From positions 17,564,001-17,628,000 of the forward strand of contig NW_027488366.1 of NCBI RefSeq assembly GCF_051014445.1: a stretch of DNA of 64,000 bases. Reading direction: 5' to 3'. Source of the stretch: Colletes latitarsis (lineage: Eukaryota > Arthropoda > Insecta > Hymenoptera > Colletidae). Shown here one piece after another: positions 6,959-22,105 of the stretch. The position numbers and the translations under genes were made by a program. The notes below the pieces were generated by a model. It was not told the DNA's origin and searched no databases. It worked only from the letters and a program-made list of their open reading frames with translations. Numbering within the stretch: the first letter of the stretch is position 1; the number at the start of each line of letters is the position of its first letter.

Positions 6959-9900
6959 CTTGCGTTGTCCTCTAAAATATTGATGGAAACCAGGTTTCAT
7001 TGACTGTTTCTGTGTGGTACTACATTACTACGTGATGCAATCCAGAAAAAGCCCAGGATCTAGCCATCAAGTATGAGAAATATGCGAAAGAATGAGCCTG
7101 ATGAGAGCAAATCCCAGACCTAACCTAGACCTAACATGCGTTATCCTCTAAAATATTGAGCGAAACCAGGTTTAATGGACTGTTTCAGTGTGGTACCACA
7201 CTACTTCGTGATCCAAACCAGAAAAAACCCAGGATCTGTTCAACAAGTATGTGAAAAACGCGAAACTGTGAGCCTGATGAGGGCAAATCTTAGACCTAAC
7301 CCAGACCTAAGATGCGTTATCCTCTAAAATATTTATCCAGACCAGGTTTCATTGACTGTTTCAGCGTGGTACCACATTACTACGTGATCCAAACCAGAAA
7401 AAAACCCAGGATCTGTTGAACAAGAATGTGAAAAACGCGAAAGTATGAGCCTGATGAGGGCAAATCCCAGACATATCCCAGACCTATGTTGCGTTGTCCT
7501 CTAAGATATTGATGGAAACCAGGTTTAATTGACTGTTTCAATGTTGTACTACATTACTACGTGATGCAATCCAGAAAAAGCCCAGGATCTAGCCATCAAG
7601 TATGAGAAATATGCGAAAGAATGAGCCTGATGAGAGCAAATCCCAGACCTAACCTAGACCTAACATGCGTTATCCTCTAAAATATTGAGCGAAACCAGGT
7701 TTAATGGACTGTTTCAGGGTGGTACCACTTTACTACGTGATCCACTCCAGAACTAGCCCAGGATCTAGCCATGAAGTATGAGAAATATGCGAAAGTAAGA
7801 GCCTGATGAGGGCAAATCCTAGACCTATCCCAAACTTAACTTGCGTTATCCTCTAAAATATTTATCAAGACCAGGTTTAATTGATTGTTTCAGTGTGGTA
7901 CCACATTACTACGTGATCCACACCAGAAAAAACCCAAGATCCGTTCAACAAGTATGTTAAGAATGCGAAAGTATGAGTCTGATGAGGTCAAATCCCAGAC
8001 CAATCCCAGACTTAACTTGCGTTATCCTCTAAAATATTGATCGAAACCAGGTTTAATCGACTGCTTCAGTGTCGTACCACATTACTACGTGATCCAAACC
8101 AGAAAAAACCCAGGATCAGTTCAACAAGTATGTGAAGAATGCGAAAGTATGAGTCTGATGAGTGAAAATCCCAGGGCTAACCTAGACCTAACATGCGTTA
8201 TCCTCTAAAATATTGATCCAAACCAGGTTTAATGGACTGTTTCAGTGTGGTACCACATTACTATGTGATCCAAACCAGAAAAAACCCAGGATCTGTTCAA
8301 CGAGTATGTGAAGTGTGCGAAAGTATGAGTCTGATGTGGGCAAATCCCAGACCTATCCCAGACCTAACATGCGTTATCCTCTAAAATATTTATCAAGACC
8401 AGGTTTAATTGATTGTTTCAGTGTGGACCCACATTACCACGTGATCCAAACCAGAAAAAACCCAGGATCCGTTCAACAAGTATGTGAAGAATGCGAAAGT
8501 ATGAGTGTGATGAGTGAAAATCCCAGACCTAACCTAGACCTAACATGCGTTATCCTCTAAAATATTTATCAAGACCAGGTTTAATTGATTGTTTCAGTGT
8601 GGTACCACTTTACTACGTGATCCAAACCTGAAAAAACCCAGGATCTGTTCAACATGTATGAGAAATATGCGAAAGAATGAGCCTGATGAGAGCAAATCCC
8701 AGACCTAACCTAGACCTAACACGCGTTATCCTCTAAAATATTTATCAAGACCAGGTTTAATTGATTGTTTCAGTGTGGACCCACATTACTACGTGATCCA
8801 AACCAGAAAAAACCCAGGATCAGTTCAACAAGTATGTGAAGAATGCGAAAGTATGGGTCTGATGAGTGAAAATCCCAGTGCTAACCTAGACCTAACATGC
8901 GTTATCCACTAAAATATTGATCGAAGCCAGGTTTAATCGACTGTTTCAGTGTGGTATCACACTACTACGTGACCCAAACCAGAAAAAACCCATGATCTGT
9001 TCAGCAAGTATGTGAAAAACGCGAAACTGTGAGCCTGATGAGGGCAAATCTTAGACCTAACCCAGACCTAAGATGCGTTATCCTCTAAAATATTTATCCA
9101 GACCAGGTTTCATTGAATGTTTCAGTGTGGTACCACTTTACTACGTCATCCAATCCAGAAATAGCCCAGGAGCTAGCCATGAAGTATGAGAAATATGCGA
9201 AAGTAAGAGCCTGATGAGGGCAAATCCTAGACCTATCCCAGACGTAACTTGCGTTGTCCTCTAAAATATTGATCGAAACCAGGTTTAATTGACCGTTTCA
9301 GTGTGGTACCACATTACTACGTGATCCAAACCAGAAAAAACCCAGGATCCGTTCAACAAGTATGTGAAGGATGCGAAAGTATGAGTCTGCTCAGTGGAAA
9401 TCACAGGCCTTACCTAGACCTAACTTGCGTTGTCCTCTAAAATATTGATGGAAACCAGGTTTCATTGACTGTTTCAGTGTGGTACTACACTACTACGTGA
9501 TGTAATCCAGAAAAAGCCCGGGATCTAGCCATCAAGTATGAGAAATATGCGAAGGAATGAGCCTGATGAGAGCAAATCCCAGACCTATCCCAGACCTAAC
9601 ATGATATATTCTCTAAAATATTGATCGAAACCAGGTTTAATTGACTGTTTCAGCGTGGTACCACATTACTACGTGATAGAATCCAGAAACAGCCCAGGAT
9701 CTGTTCAACAAGTATGTGAAAAACGCGAAAGTATGAGTCTGATGAGTGAAAATCCCAGGGCTAACCTAGACCTAACATGCGTTATCCTCTAAAATATTGA
9801 TCCAAACCAGGTTTAATGGACTGTTTCAGTGTGGTACCACACTACTACGTGATACAAACCAGAAAAAACCCAGGATCCGTTCAACAGGTATGTGAAGGAT

Positions 9901-12900
9901 GCGAAAGTATGAGTCTGATCAGTGGAAATCACAGGCCTTACCTAGACCTAACTTGCGTTGTCCTCTAAAATATTGATGGAAACCAGATTTCATTGACTGT
10001 TTCGGTGTGGTACCACATTACTACGTGATCCAAACCAGAAAAAACCCAGGAACAGTTCTACAAGTATGTGAAGAATGCGAAAGTATGAGTCTGATGAGTG
10101 AAAATCCCAGGGCTAACCTAGACCTAACATGCGTTATCCTCTAAAATATTGACCCAAACCAGGTTTAATGGACTGTTTCAGTGTGGTACCACACTACTAC
10201 GTGATACAAACCAGAAAAAACCCAGGATCTGTTCAACAAGTATGTGAAAAACGCGAAAGTATGAGCCTGATGAGGGCAAATCACAGACCTATCCCAGGTC
10301 TTGCGTTGTCCTCTAAGATATTGATGGAAACCAGGTTTAATTGACTGTTTCAGTGTTGTACTTCATTACTACGTGATGCAATCCAGAAAAAGCCCAGGAT
10401 CTAGTCATCAAGTATGAGAAATATGCGAAAGAATGAGCCTGATGAGAGCAAATCCCAGACCTAACCTAGACCTAACATGAATTATTCTCTAAAATATTGA
10501 TCGAAACCAGGTTTAAATGACTGTTTCAGTGTGGTCCCACATTACTACGTGATCCAAACCAGAAAAAACCCAGGAACCGTTCAACAAGTATGTGAAGAAT
10601 GCGAAAGTATGAGCCTGATGAGTGAAAATACCAGGACTAACCTAGACCTAACATGCGTTATCCTCAAGAATATTGATCGAAACCTGGTTTAATCGACTGT
10701 TTCAGTGTGGTACCACATTTCTATGTGATCCAAACCAGAAAATAACCCAGGATCTGTTCAGCGAGTATGTGAAGTGTGCGAAAGTATGAGTCTGATGAGG
10801 TCAAATCCCAGACCAATCCCGGACTTAACTTGCGTTATCCTCTAAAATATTGATCGAAACCAGGTTTAATCGACTGTTTCAGTGTGGTACCACATTACTA
10901 CGTGATCCAAACCAGAAAAAACGCAGGATCTGTTCAACGAGTATGTGAAGTGTGCGAAAGTATGAGTCTGATGAAGGCAAATCCCAGACCTATCCCAGAC
11001 CTAACATGCGTTATCCTCTAAAATATTTATCAAGACCAGGTTTAATTGATTGTTTCAGTGTGGACCCACATTACTACGTGATCCAAACCAGAAAAAACCC
11101 ATGATCCGTTCAACAAGTATGTGAAGAATGCGAAAGTATGAGTCTGATGAGGTCAAATCCCAGACCAATCCCAGACTTAGCTTGCGTTATCCTCTAAAAT
11201 ATTGATCGAGACCAGGTTTAATCGACTGTTTCAGTGTGGACCCACATTACTACGTGATCCAAACCAGAAAAAACCCATGATCCGTTCAACGAGTATGTGA
11301 AGTGTGCGAAAGTATGAGTCTGATGAGGTCAAATCCCAGACCTATCCCAGACCTAACTTGCATTATCCTCTAAAATATTGATCGAAACCAGGATTAATCG
11401 ACTGTTTCAGTGTGGTACCACATTACTACGTGATCCAAACCAGAAAAAACCCAGGATCAGTTCAACAAGTATGTGAAGAATGCGAAAGTATGAGTCTGAT
11501 GAGTGAAAATCCCAGGGCTAACCTAGACCTAACATGCGTTATCCTCTAAAATATTTATCAAGACCAGGTTTAATTGAATGTTTTCGTGTGGTACCACATT
11601 ACTACGTGATGCAATCCAGGAAAAGCCCAGGATCTAGCCATCAAGTTTGAGAAATATGCGAAAGAATGAGCCTGATGAGGGCAAATCCTAGACCTAACCC
11701 AGACCTAACATGCGTTATCCTCTAAAATATTTATCAAGACCAGGTTTAATTGAATGTTTTAGTGTGGTACCACATTACTACGTGATCCAAAGCAGAAAAT
11801 AACCCAGCATCTGTTCAACGAGTATGTGAAGTGTGCGCAAGTATGTGTCTGATGAGGTCAAATCCCAGACCTATCCCAGACCTAACTTGCGTTATCCTCT
11901 AAAATATTGATCGAAACCAGGTTTAATCGACTGTTTCAGTGTGGTACCACATTACTACGTGATCCAAACCAGAAAAAACCCAGGATCAGTCCTACAAGTA
12001 TGTGACGAATGCGAAAGTATGAGTCTGATGAGTGAAAATCCCAGGGCTAACCTAGACCTAACATGCGTTATCCTCTAAAATATTGACCCAAACCAGGTTT
12101 AATGGACTGTTTCAGTGCGGTACCACACTACTACGTGATACAAACCAGAAAAAACCCAGGATCTGTTCAACAAGTATGTGAAAAACGCGAAAGTATGAGC
12201 CTGATGAGGGCAAATCCCAGACCTATCCCAGACCTCACTTGCGTTATCCTCTAAGATATTGATGGAAACCAGGTTTAATTGACTGTTTCAGTGTTGTACT
12301 TCATTACTACGTGATGCAATCCGGAAAAAGCCCAGGATCTAGTCATCAAGTATGAGAAATATGCGAAAGAATGAGCCTGATGAGAGCAAATCCCAGACCT
12401 AACCTAGACCTAACATGAATTATTCTCTAAAATATTGATCGAAACCAGGTTTAAATGACTGTTTCAGTGTGGTCCCACATTACTACGTGATCCAAACCAG
12501 AAAAAACCCAGGATCTGTTCAACGAGTATGTGAAGTGTGCGAAAGTATGAGTCTGATGAGGTCAAATCCCAGACCGATCCCAGACCTAACTTGCGTTATC
12601 CTCTAAAATATTGATCGAAACCAGGTTTATTTGACTGTTTCAGCGTGGTAACACATTACTACGTGATACAATGTAGAAACAGCCCAGGATCTAGCCATGA
12701 AGTATGAGAAATATGCGAAAGTATGAGCCTGATGAGGGCAAATCCTTGACCTAACCCAGACCTAACATGCGTTATCCTCTAAAATATTGATCGCAACCAG
12801 GTTTAATGGACTGTTTCAGTGTGGTACCACACTACTACGTGATCCAAACCAGAAAAAACTGAGGATCTGTTCAACAAGTATGTGAAAAACGCGAAAGTAT

Positions 12901-15900
12901 GAGTCTGATGAGGTCAAATCCCGGACCAATCCCAGACTAAACTTGCGTTATCCTCTAAAATATTGATCGAAACCAGGTTTAATCGACTGTTTCATCGTGG
13001 TACCACATTACTATGTGATACAATCCAGAAACAGCCCAGGATCTAGCCATGAAGTATGAGAAATATGCGAAAGTATGAGCCTGATGAGTGAAAATCCCCG
13101 GCCAAACCTAGACCTAACATGCGTTATCCTCAAAAATATTGATCCAAACCAGGTTTAATGGACTGTTTCAGTGTGGTACCACTTTACTACGTGATCCAAA
13201 GCTGAAAAAACCCTCGATCAGGTCCACATGTATGTTAAAACTGCGAAAGTATGACCCTGATGGGAGCAAATCCCAGGCCTAACCTAGACATAACATGTGT
13301 TGTCCTCTAAAATATTTGTGCAAACCAGGTTTAATTGACTGTTTCAGTGTTGTACTTCATTACTACGTGATGCAATCCAGAGAAAGCCCAGGATCTATCC
13401 ATCAAGTATGAGAAATATGCGAAAGAATGAGCCTGATGAGAGCAAATCCCAGACCTAACCTAGACCTAACATGAATTATTCTCTAAAATATTGATCGAAT
13501 CCTGGTTTAATTGACTGTTTCAGTGTTGTACATCATTACTACGTGATGCAATCCAGAAAAAGCCCAGGATCTAGCCGTCAAGTATGAGAAATATGCGAAA
13601 GAATGAGCCTGATGAGAGCAAATCCCAGACCTAACCTAGACCTAACATGAATTATTCTCTAAAATATTGATCGAAACCAGGTTTAATCGACTGTTTCAGT
13701 GTGGTACCACATTACTACGTGATCCAAACCAGAAAAAACCCAGGATCCGTTCAACAAGTATGTGAAGAATGCGAAAGTATGACTCTGATCATTGAAAATC
13801 TCAGGCCTAACCTAGACCTAACTTGCGTTGTCCTCTAAAATAGTGATGGAAACCAGGTTTCACTGACTGCTTCAGTGTGGTACTACATTACTACGTGATG
13901 CAATCCAGAGAAAGCCCAGGATCTAGCCATCAAGTATGAGAAATATGCGAAAGAATGAGCCTGATGAGAGCAAATCCCAGACCTAACCTAGGCCTAACAT
14001 GCGTTATCCTCTAAAATATTGAGCGAAACCAGGTTTAATGGACTGTTTCAGTGTGCTACCACACTGCTTCGTGATCCAAACCAGACAAAACCCAGGATCT
14101 GTTCAACAAGAATGTGAAAAACGCGAAACTGTGAGCCTGATGAGGGCAAATCCTAGACCTATCCCAGACCTAACTTGCGTTATCCTCTAAAATATTGATC
14201 GAAACCAGGTTTAATTGCCTGTTTCAGCGTGGTACCACATTACTACGTGATACAATCCAGAAACAGCCCAGGATCTGTTCAACATGTATGAGAAATATGC
14301 GAAAGAAAGAGCCTGATGAGAGCAAATTCCAGACCTAACCTAGACCTAACATGAATTATTCTCTAAAATATTGATCGAAACCAGGTTTAATTGACTGTTT
14401 CAGTGTGGTCCCACATTACTACGTGATCCAAACCAGAGAAAACCCAGGATCCGTTCTACAAGTATGTGAAGAATGCGAAAGTATGAGTCTGATGAGTGAA
14501 AATCCCAGGCCTAACCTAGACCTAACACGCGTTATCCTCTAAAATATTGATCGAAACCTGGTCTAATCGACTGTTTCAGTGTGGTACCACATTACTATGT
14601 GATCCAAACCAGAAAATAACCCAGGATCTGTTCAAGGAGTATGTGAAGTGTGCGAAAGTATGAGTCTGATGACGTCAAATCCCAGACCTATCCCAGACCT
14701 AACTTGCGTTATCCTCTAAAATTTCGATCGAAACCAGGTTTAATCGACTGTTTCAGTGTGGTACCACATTACTACGTGATCCAAACCAGAAAAAACCCAG
14801 GATCCGTTCAACCAGTATGTGAAGAATGCGAAAGTATGAGTCTGATGAGTGAAAATCCCAGACCTAACCTAGACCTAACATGCGTTATCCCCTAAAATAT
14901 TGGTCCAAACCTGGTTTAATGGAATGTTTCAGTGTGGTACCACATTACTATGTGATCCAAACCAGAAAAAACCCATGATCCGTTCAAGAAGTATGGGAAG
15001 AATGCGAAAGTATGAGTCTGATGAGTGAAAATCCCAGGCCTAGCGTAGACCTAACATGCGTTATCCTCAAAAATATTGATCGAAACCTGGTTTAATCGAC
15101 TGTTTCAGTGTCGTACCACAATACTACGTGATGCAATCCAGAAAAAACCCAAGATCCGTTCAACAAGTATGTGAAGAATGCGAAAGTATGAGTCTGATCA
15201 GTGAAAATCTCAGGCCTTACGTAGACCTAACTTGTGTTGTCCTCTAAAATATTGATGGAAACCAGGTTTCATTGACTGTTTCAGTGTGGTACTACATTAC
15301 TACGTGATGCAATCCAGAAAAAGCCCAGGATCTAGCCATCAAGTATGAGAAATATGCGAAAGAATGAGCCTGATGAGAGCAAATCCCTGACCTAACCTAG
15401 ACCTAACATGCGTTATCCTCTAAAATGTTTATCCAGACCAGGTTTAATTGACTGTTTCAGTGTTGTACTTCATTACTACGTGATGCAATCCAGAAAAAGC
15501 CCAGGATCTAGCCATCAAGTATGAGAAATATGCGAAAGAATGACCCTGATGAGTGCAAATCCCAGACCTAACCTAGACCTAACATGAATTATTCTCTAAA
15601 ATATTGATCGAAACCAGGTTAAATTGACTGTTTCAGTGTTGTACTTCATTACTACGTGATGCAATCCAGAACAAGCCCAGGATCTAGCCATCAAGTATGA
15701 GAAGTATGCGAAAGAATGAGCCTGATGGGATCAAATCCCTGACCTAACCTAGACCTAACATGAATTATTCTCTAAAATGTTGATCAAAACCAGGTTTAAT
15801 TGACTGTTTCAGTGTAGTACCACATTACTACGTGACCCAATCCAAAAATAGCCCAGGATCTAGCCATGAAGTATGAGAAATATGCGAAAGTATGAGCCTG

Positions 15901-18900
15901 ATGAGGGCAAATCCTAGACCTAACCCAGACCTAACATGCGTTATTCTCTAAAATATTTATCAAGACCAGGTTTAATTGAATGTTTCAGTGTGGTACTACA
16001 TTACTACGTGATCAAAACCAGAAAAAACCCAGGATGCGTTCAACAAGTATGTGAAGAATGCGAAAGTATGAGTCTGATCAGTGAAAATCTCAGGCCTTAC
16101 GTAGACCTAACTTGTGTTGTCCTCTAAAATATTGATGGAAACCAGGTTTCATTGACTGTTTCAGTGTGGTACTACATTACTACGTGATGCAATCCAGAAA
16201 AAGCCCAGGATCTAGCCATCAAGTATGAGAAATATGCGAAAGAATGAGCCTGATGAGAGCAAATCCCTGACCTAACCTAGACCTAACATGAATTATTCTC
16301 TAAAATCTTGATCAAAACCAGGTTTAATTGACAGTTTCAGTGTGGTTCCACATTACTACGTGATCCAATCCAGAAATAGCCCAGGATCTAGCCATGAAGT
16401 ATGAGAAATATGCGAAAGTATGAGCCTGATGAGGGCAAATCCTAGACCTAACCCAGACGTAACATGCGTTATTCTGTAAAATTTTTATCAAGACCAGGTT
16501 TAATTGAATGTTTCATTGTGGAACCTCATTACTACGTGGTCAAAACCAGAAAAAACCCAGGATCCGTTCAACAAGTATGTGAAGGATGCGAAAGTATGAG
16601 TCTGATCAGTGAAAATCTCAGGCCTTACCGAGACCTAACTTGCGTTGTCCTCTAAAATATTGATGGAAACCTGGTTTCATTGACTGTTTCAGTGTGGTAC
16701 TACATTACTACGTGATGCAATCCAGAAAAAGCCCAGGATCTAGCCATCAAGTATGAGAAATATGCGAAAGAATGAGCCTGATGAGAGCAAATCCCAGACC
16801 TAACCTACACCTAACATGCGTTATCCTCTAAAATATTGAGCGAAACCAGGTTTAATGGACTGTTTCAGTGTGGTACCACACTACTTCGTGATCCAAACCA
16901 GAAAAAACCCAGGATCTGTTCAACCAGTATGTGAAAAACGCGAAACTGTGAGCCTGATGAGGGCAAATCTTAGACCTAACCCAGACCTAAGATGCGTTAT
17001 CCTCTAAAATATTTATCCAGACCAGGTTTAATTAATTGTTTCAGCGTGGTACCACATTACTACGTGATCCAAACCAGAAAAAAACCCAGGATCTGTTCAA
17101 CAAGTATGTGAAAAACGCGAAGGTATGAGCCTGATGAGGGCAAATCCCAGACATATCCCAGACCTAACTTGCGTTGTCCTGTAAGATATTGATGGAAACC
17201 AGGTTTAATTGACTGTTTCAGTGTTGTACTACATTACTACGTGATGCAATCCAGAAAAAGCCCAGGATCTAGCCATGAAGTATCAGAAATATGCGAAAGT
17301 ATGAGCCTGATGAGGGCAAATCCTAGACCTAACCCAGACCTAACATGCGTTATCCTCTAAAATATTTATCAAGACCAGGTTTAATTGAATGTTTTAGTGT
17401 CGTTCCACATTACTACGTGATACAATCCAGAAACAGCCCAGGATCTAACCATGAAGTATGAGAAATATGCGAAAGTATGAGCCTGATGAGGGCAAATCCT
17501 AGACCTAACCCAGACCTAACATGCGTTATCCTCTAAAATATTTATCAAGACCAGGTTTAATTGATTGTTTCAGTGTGGTCCCACATTACTACGTGGTCCA
17601 AACCAGAAAAAACCCAGAATCCGGTCAACAAGTATGTGAAGAATGCGAAAGTATGAGCCTGATGAGAGCAAATCCCAGACCTAACCTAGACCTAACATGA
17701 ATTATTCTCTAAAATATTGATCGAAACCAGGTTTAATTGACTGTTTCAGTGTGGTCCCACATTACTACGTGATCCAAACCAGAAAAAACCCAGGATCCGT
17801 TCAACAAGTATGTGACGAATGCGAAAGTATGAGCCTGATGAGTGAAAATCCCAGGCCTAACATAGACCTAACATGCGTTATCCTCTAAAATATTGATCGA
17901 AACCAGGTTTAATTGACTGTTTCAGTGTGGTACCACATTACTACGTGATCCAAACCAGAAAAAACCCAGGATCTGTTCAACGAGTATGTGAAGTGTGCGA
18001 AAGTATGAGTCTGATGAGGGCAAATCCCAGACCTATCCCAGTCCTAACATGCGTTATCCTCTAAAATATTAATCGAAACCAGGTTTAATCGACAGTTTCA
18101 GTGTGGTACCACATTACTACGTGATCCAAGCCAGAAAAAACCCAGGATCCGTTCAACAAGTATGTGAAGAATGCGAAAGTATGAGTCTGATGTGTGAAAA
18201 TCCCAGACCTAACCTAGACCTAACATGCGTTATCCTCTAAAATATTTATCAAGACCAGGTTTAATTGATTGTTTCAGTGTGGTCCCACATTACTACGAGA
18301 TCCAAACCAGAAAAAACCCAGCATCTGTTCAACATGTATGAGAAATATGCGAAAGAATGAGCCTGATGAGAGCAAATCCCAGACCTAACCTAGACCTAAC
18401 ATGCGTTATCCTCTAAAATATTTATCAAGACCAGGTTTAATTGATTGTTTCAGTGTGGACCCACATTACTACGTGATCCAAACCAGAAAAAACCCAGGAT
18501 CAGTTCAACAAGTATGTGAAGAATGCGAAAGTATGAGTCTGATGTGTGAAAATCCCAGACCTAACCTAGACCTAACATGCGTTATCCACTAAAATATTGA
18601 TCGAAGCCAGGTTTAATCGACAGTTTCAGTGTGGTATCACACTACTACGTGACCCAAACCAGAAAAAACCCATGATCTGTTCAGCAAGTATGTGAAAAAC
18701 GCGAAACTGTGAGCCTGATGTGGGCAAATCATAGACCTAACCCTGACCTAAGATGCGTTGTCCTCTAAAATATTGATGGAAACCAGGTTTCATTGACTGT
18801 TTCAGTGTGGTACTACATTACTACGTGATGCAATCCAGAAAAAGCCCAGGATCTAGCCATCAAGTATGAGAAATATGCGAAGGAATGAGCCTGATGAGAG

Positions 18901-20665
18901 CAAATCCCAGAACTAACCTAGACCTAACACGCGTTATCCTCTAAAATATTGAGCGAAACCAGGTTTAATGGACTGTTTCAGTGTGGTACCACACTACTTC
19001 GTGATCGAAACCAGAAAAAACCCAGGATCTGTTCAACAAGTATGTGAAAAACGCGAAACTGTGAGCCTGATGAGGGCAAATCTTAGACCTAACCCAGACC
19101 TAAGATGCGTTGTCCTCTAAAATATTTATCCAGACCAGGTTTCATTGAATGTTTCAGTGCGGTACCACTTTACTACGTGATCCAATCCAGAAATAGCCCA
19201 GGAACTAGCCATGAAGTATGAGAAATATGCGAAAGTAAGAGCCTGATGAGGGCAAATCCTAGACCTATCCCAGACGTAACTTGCGTTATCCTCTAAAATA
19301 TTGATCGAAACCAGGTTTAATTGACTGTTTCAGCGTGGTACCACATTACTACGTGATACAATCCAGAAACAGCCCAGGATCTAGCCATGAAGTATGAGAA
19401 ATATGTGAAAGTATGAGCCTGATGAGGGCAAATCCTAGACCTAACCCAGACCTAACATGCGTTATCCTCTAAAATGTTTATCAAGACCAGGTTTAATTGA
19501 TTGTTTCAGTGTGGTACCACACTACAACGTGATCCAAACCTGAAAAAACCCAGGATCTGTTCAACAAGTATGTGAAAAACGCGAAAGTATGAGCCTGATG
19601 AGGGCAAATCCCAGACATATCCCAGACCTAACTTGCGTTGTCCTCTAAGATATTGATGGAAACCAGGTTTAATCGACTGTTTCAGTGTGGTACCACATTA
19701 CTACGTGATCCAAACCAGAAAAAACCCAGGATCTGTTCAACGAGTATGTGAAGTGTGCGAAAGTATGAGTCTGATGAGGGCAAATCCCAGACCTATCCCA
19801 GACCTAACATGCGTTATCCTCGAAAATATTTATCAAGACCAGGTTTAATTGATTGTTTCAGTGTGGACCCACATTACTACGTGAGCCCAACCAGAAAAAA
19901 CCCAGGATCCGTTCAACAAGTATGTCAAGAATGCGAAAGTATGAGTCTGATGAGCGAAAATCCCAGACCTAACCTAGACCTAACATGCGTTATCCTCTAA
20001 AATATTGATCGAAACCAGGTTTAATTGACCGTTTCAGTGTGGTACCACATTACTACGTGATCCAAACCAGAAAAAACCCAGGATCCGTTCAACAAGTATG
20101 TGAAGGATGCGAAAGTATGAGTCTGATCAGTGAAAATCTCAGGCCTTACCTAGACCTAACTTGCGTTGTCCTCTAAAATATTGATGGAAACCTGGTTTCA
20201 TTGACTGTTTCAGTGTGGTACTACATTACTACGTGATGCAATCCAGAAAAAGCCCAGGAACTAGCCATCAAGTATGAGAAATATGCGTAAGAATGAGCCT
20301 GATGAGAGCAAATCCCAGACCTAACCTAGACCTAACATGCGTTATCCTCTAAAATATTGAGCGAAACCAGGTTTAATGGACTGTTTCAGTGTGGTACCAC
20401 ACTACTTCGTGATCCAAACCAGAAAAAACCCAGGATCTGTTCAACAAGTATGTGAAAAACGCGAAAGTATGAGCCTGATGAGGGCAAATCCCAGACTTAT
20501 CCCAGACCTAACTTGCGTTGTCCTCTAAGATATTGATGGAAACCAGGTTTAATTGACTGTTTCAGTGTTGTACTACATTACTACGTGGTGCAATCCAGAA
20601 AAAGCCCAGGATCTAGCCATCAAGTATGAGAAATATGCGAAAGAATGAGCCTGATGAGAGCAAGT

Positions 20666-20677
20666 CCCAGATCTAAC
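20666..20677 (+). repeat. Monomer with a single telomere-like unit (11-bp loss)
   Basis: CCCAGATCTAAC is followed at once by TTGCGTTG, whereas ordinary monomers have two 11-mers here. The monomer is one telomere-like unit short. The same state is seen at 26301-26312, 28578-28589 and 29800-29811. Confidence 0.8.
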
Positions 20678-21543
20678 TTGCGTTGTCCTCTAAGATATTG
20701 ATGGAAACCAGGTTTATTGACTGTTTCAGTGTTGTACTTCATTACTACGTGATACAATCCAGAAAAAGCAAAGGATCTAGCCATGAAGTATGAGAAATAT
20801 GCGAAAGTATGAGCCTGATGAGGGCAAATCCTAGACCTAACCCAGACCTAACATGCGTTATCCTCTAAAATATTTATCAAGACCAGGTTTAATTGAATGT
20901 TTTAGTGTGGTTCCACATTACTACGTGATACAATCCAGAAACAGCCCAGGATCTAACCATGAAGTATGAGAAATATGCGAAAGTATGAGCCTGATGAGGG
21001 CAAATCCTAGACCTAACCAAGACCTAACATGCGTTATCCTCTAACATATTTATCAAGACCAGGTTTAATTGATTGTTTCAGTGTGGTCCCACATTACTAC
21101 GTGATCCAAACCAGAAAAAACCCAGGATCTGTTCAACATGTATGAGAAATATGCGAAAGAATGAGCCTGATGAGAGCAAATCCCAGACCTAACCTAGACC
21201 TAACATGAATTATTCTCTAAAATATAGATCGAAACCAGGTTTAATTGACTGTTTCAGTGTGGTCCCACATTACTACGTGATCCAATCCAGAAAAAACCCA
21301 GAATCCGTTCAACAAGTATGTGAAGAATGCGAAAGTATGAGTCTGATAAATGAAAATCCCAGGCCTAACCTAGACCTAACATGAGTTATACTCTAAAATA
21401 TTGATCGCAACCTGGTTTAATCGACTGTTTCAGTGTGCTACCACATTACTATGTGATCCAAACCAGAAAATAACCCAGGATCTGTTCAACGAGTATGTTC
21501 AGTGTGCGAAAGTATGAGTCTGATGAGGTCAAATCCCAGACCT

Positions 21544-21554
21544 ATCCCAGACCT

Positions 21555-21557
<3 letters not shown>
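21544..21557 (+). repeat. Target site duplication of copy 2, left copy
   Basis: ATCCCAGACCTAAC (14 bp) directly precedes the poly(T) end of copy 2 and recurs at 24374-24387 on the other side. It covers one telomere-like 11-mer plus 3 bp of the previous one. Confidence 0.92.

Positions 21558-21589
<32 letters not shown>
21558..21589 (-). other. Poly(A) tail of copy 2
   Basis: Thirty-two T residues on +, equal to a 32-nt poly(A) on the element strand. They join directly to CCTAAC of a satellite telomere-like unit. One or two of the T residues could be target sequence, since intact monomers continue AACTTGCG. Confidence 0.92.
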
Positions 21590-21590
<1 letters not shown>

Positions 21591-22105
21591 TCGTGGGGAA
21601 AATCTTCGAAAGACTCCCTCCCACCTCCTTGGGGAGAGGTGGGAGGGGTGTGTGGGATTCCCTGCGCCCGTACAACGACAGGCGCGGGACCTACCCACTA
21701 AAAACCCCACGGTGACCCTTCGGCACGCTTTGGGAGGATACCGGGAATCGCTCGAAGCATTCTTCCGGTATCCTCCCCGTGCCCGCGCTTTCGCGCCCAT
21801 CCCCCGGGGGGACAATCGGTCCCCCCAGTAGACACACTGCCTCATAGCGGCGGGACGGGGCCACTCCATCCCGCCGCTATCCGTCCCGGGGCCGCGTTTA
21901 GTGGCGGCTGCGAGCCCCAACTCGCAACCGCCCGCGACCCCGTTTCCACCCCTCGGCGGCCGGGCGTTCATGGCCGCACCAGACCGCCGAGGGTGCCTCC
22001 CCTTGCGTCGGACCGGTAGGGGGAGGCACTCCTACCCCCAACCGGTCCGACCCGGCGCCGCCTGGCGGGAGGAGGGTCCCCTCAGGACCCCCCTCCCAGC
22101 CTAGG
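21590..22105 (-). other. 3' UTR of copy 2 with conserved hairpins
   Basis: 516 bp between the ORF2 stop and the poly(A). It carries the same set of inverted repeats as copy 1: for example, the GTCGGACCGGT stem near 22007-22051 and the GGGAGGATACCGG stem near 21733-21778. The hairpin that spans the ORF2 end lies just beyond it, at 22174-22210. Only scattered substitutions separate it from the copy 1 UTR. Confidence 0.85.

Larger units (their letters stand above)
6760..21557 (+). repeat. 176-bp satellite array, about 84 monomers (older, more diverged part)
   Basis: Tandem monomers of 176 bp; the first full one is 6783-6958, with the same CTTGCGTT landmark at 6783 and 6959. Each contains TATCCTCTAAAATATT, AAACCAGGTTT, TGTGGTACCACA, TACGTGAT and CTGATGAG, and ends in a telomere-like dimer on the C-rich strand (CCCAGACCTATCCCAGACCTAAC or variants). 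Two main types differ in the centre: type A (CCAAACCAGAAAAAACCC, then GTTCAACAAGTATGTGAA) and type B (GCAATCCAGAAAAAGCCC, then CTAGCCATCAAGTATGAGAA). Types are mixed and monomers differ at many sites. I see few long near-exact block duplications inside this stretch. No gene, RNA gene or other element is visible in it. Confidence 0.97.
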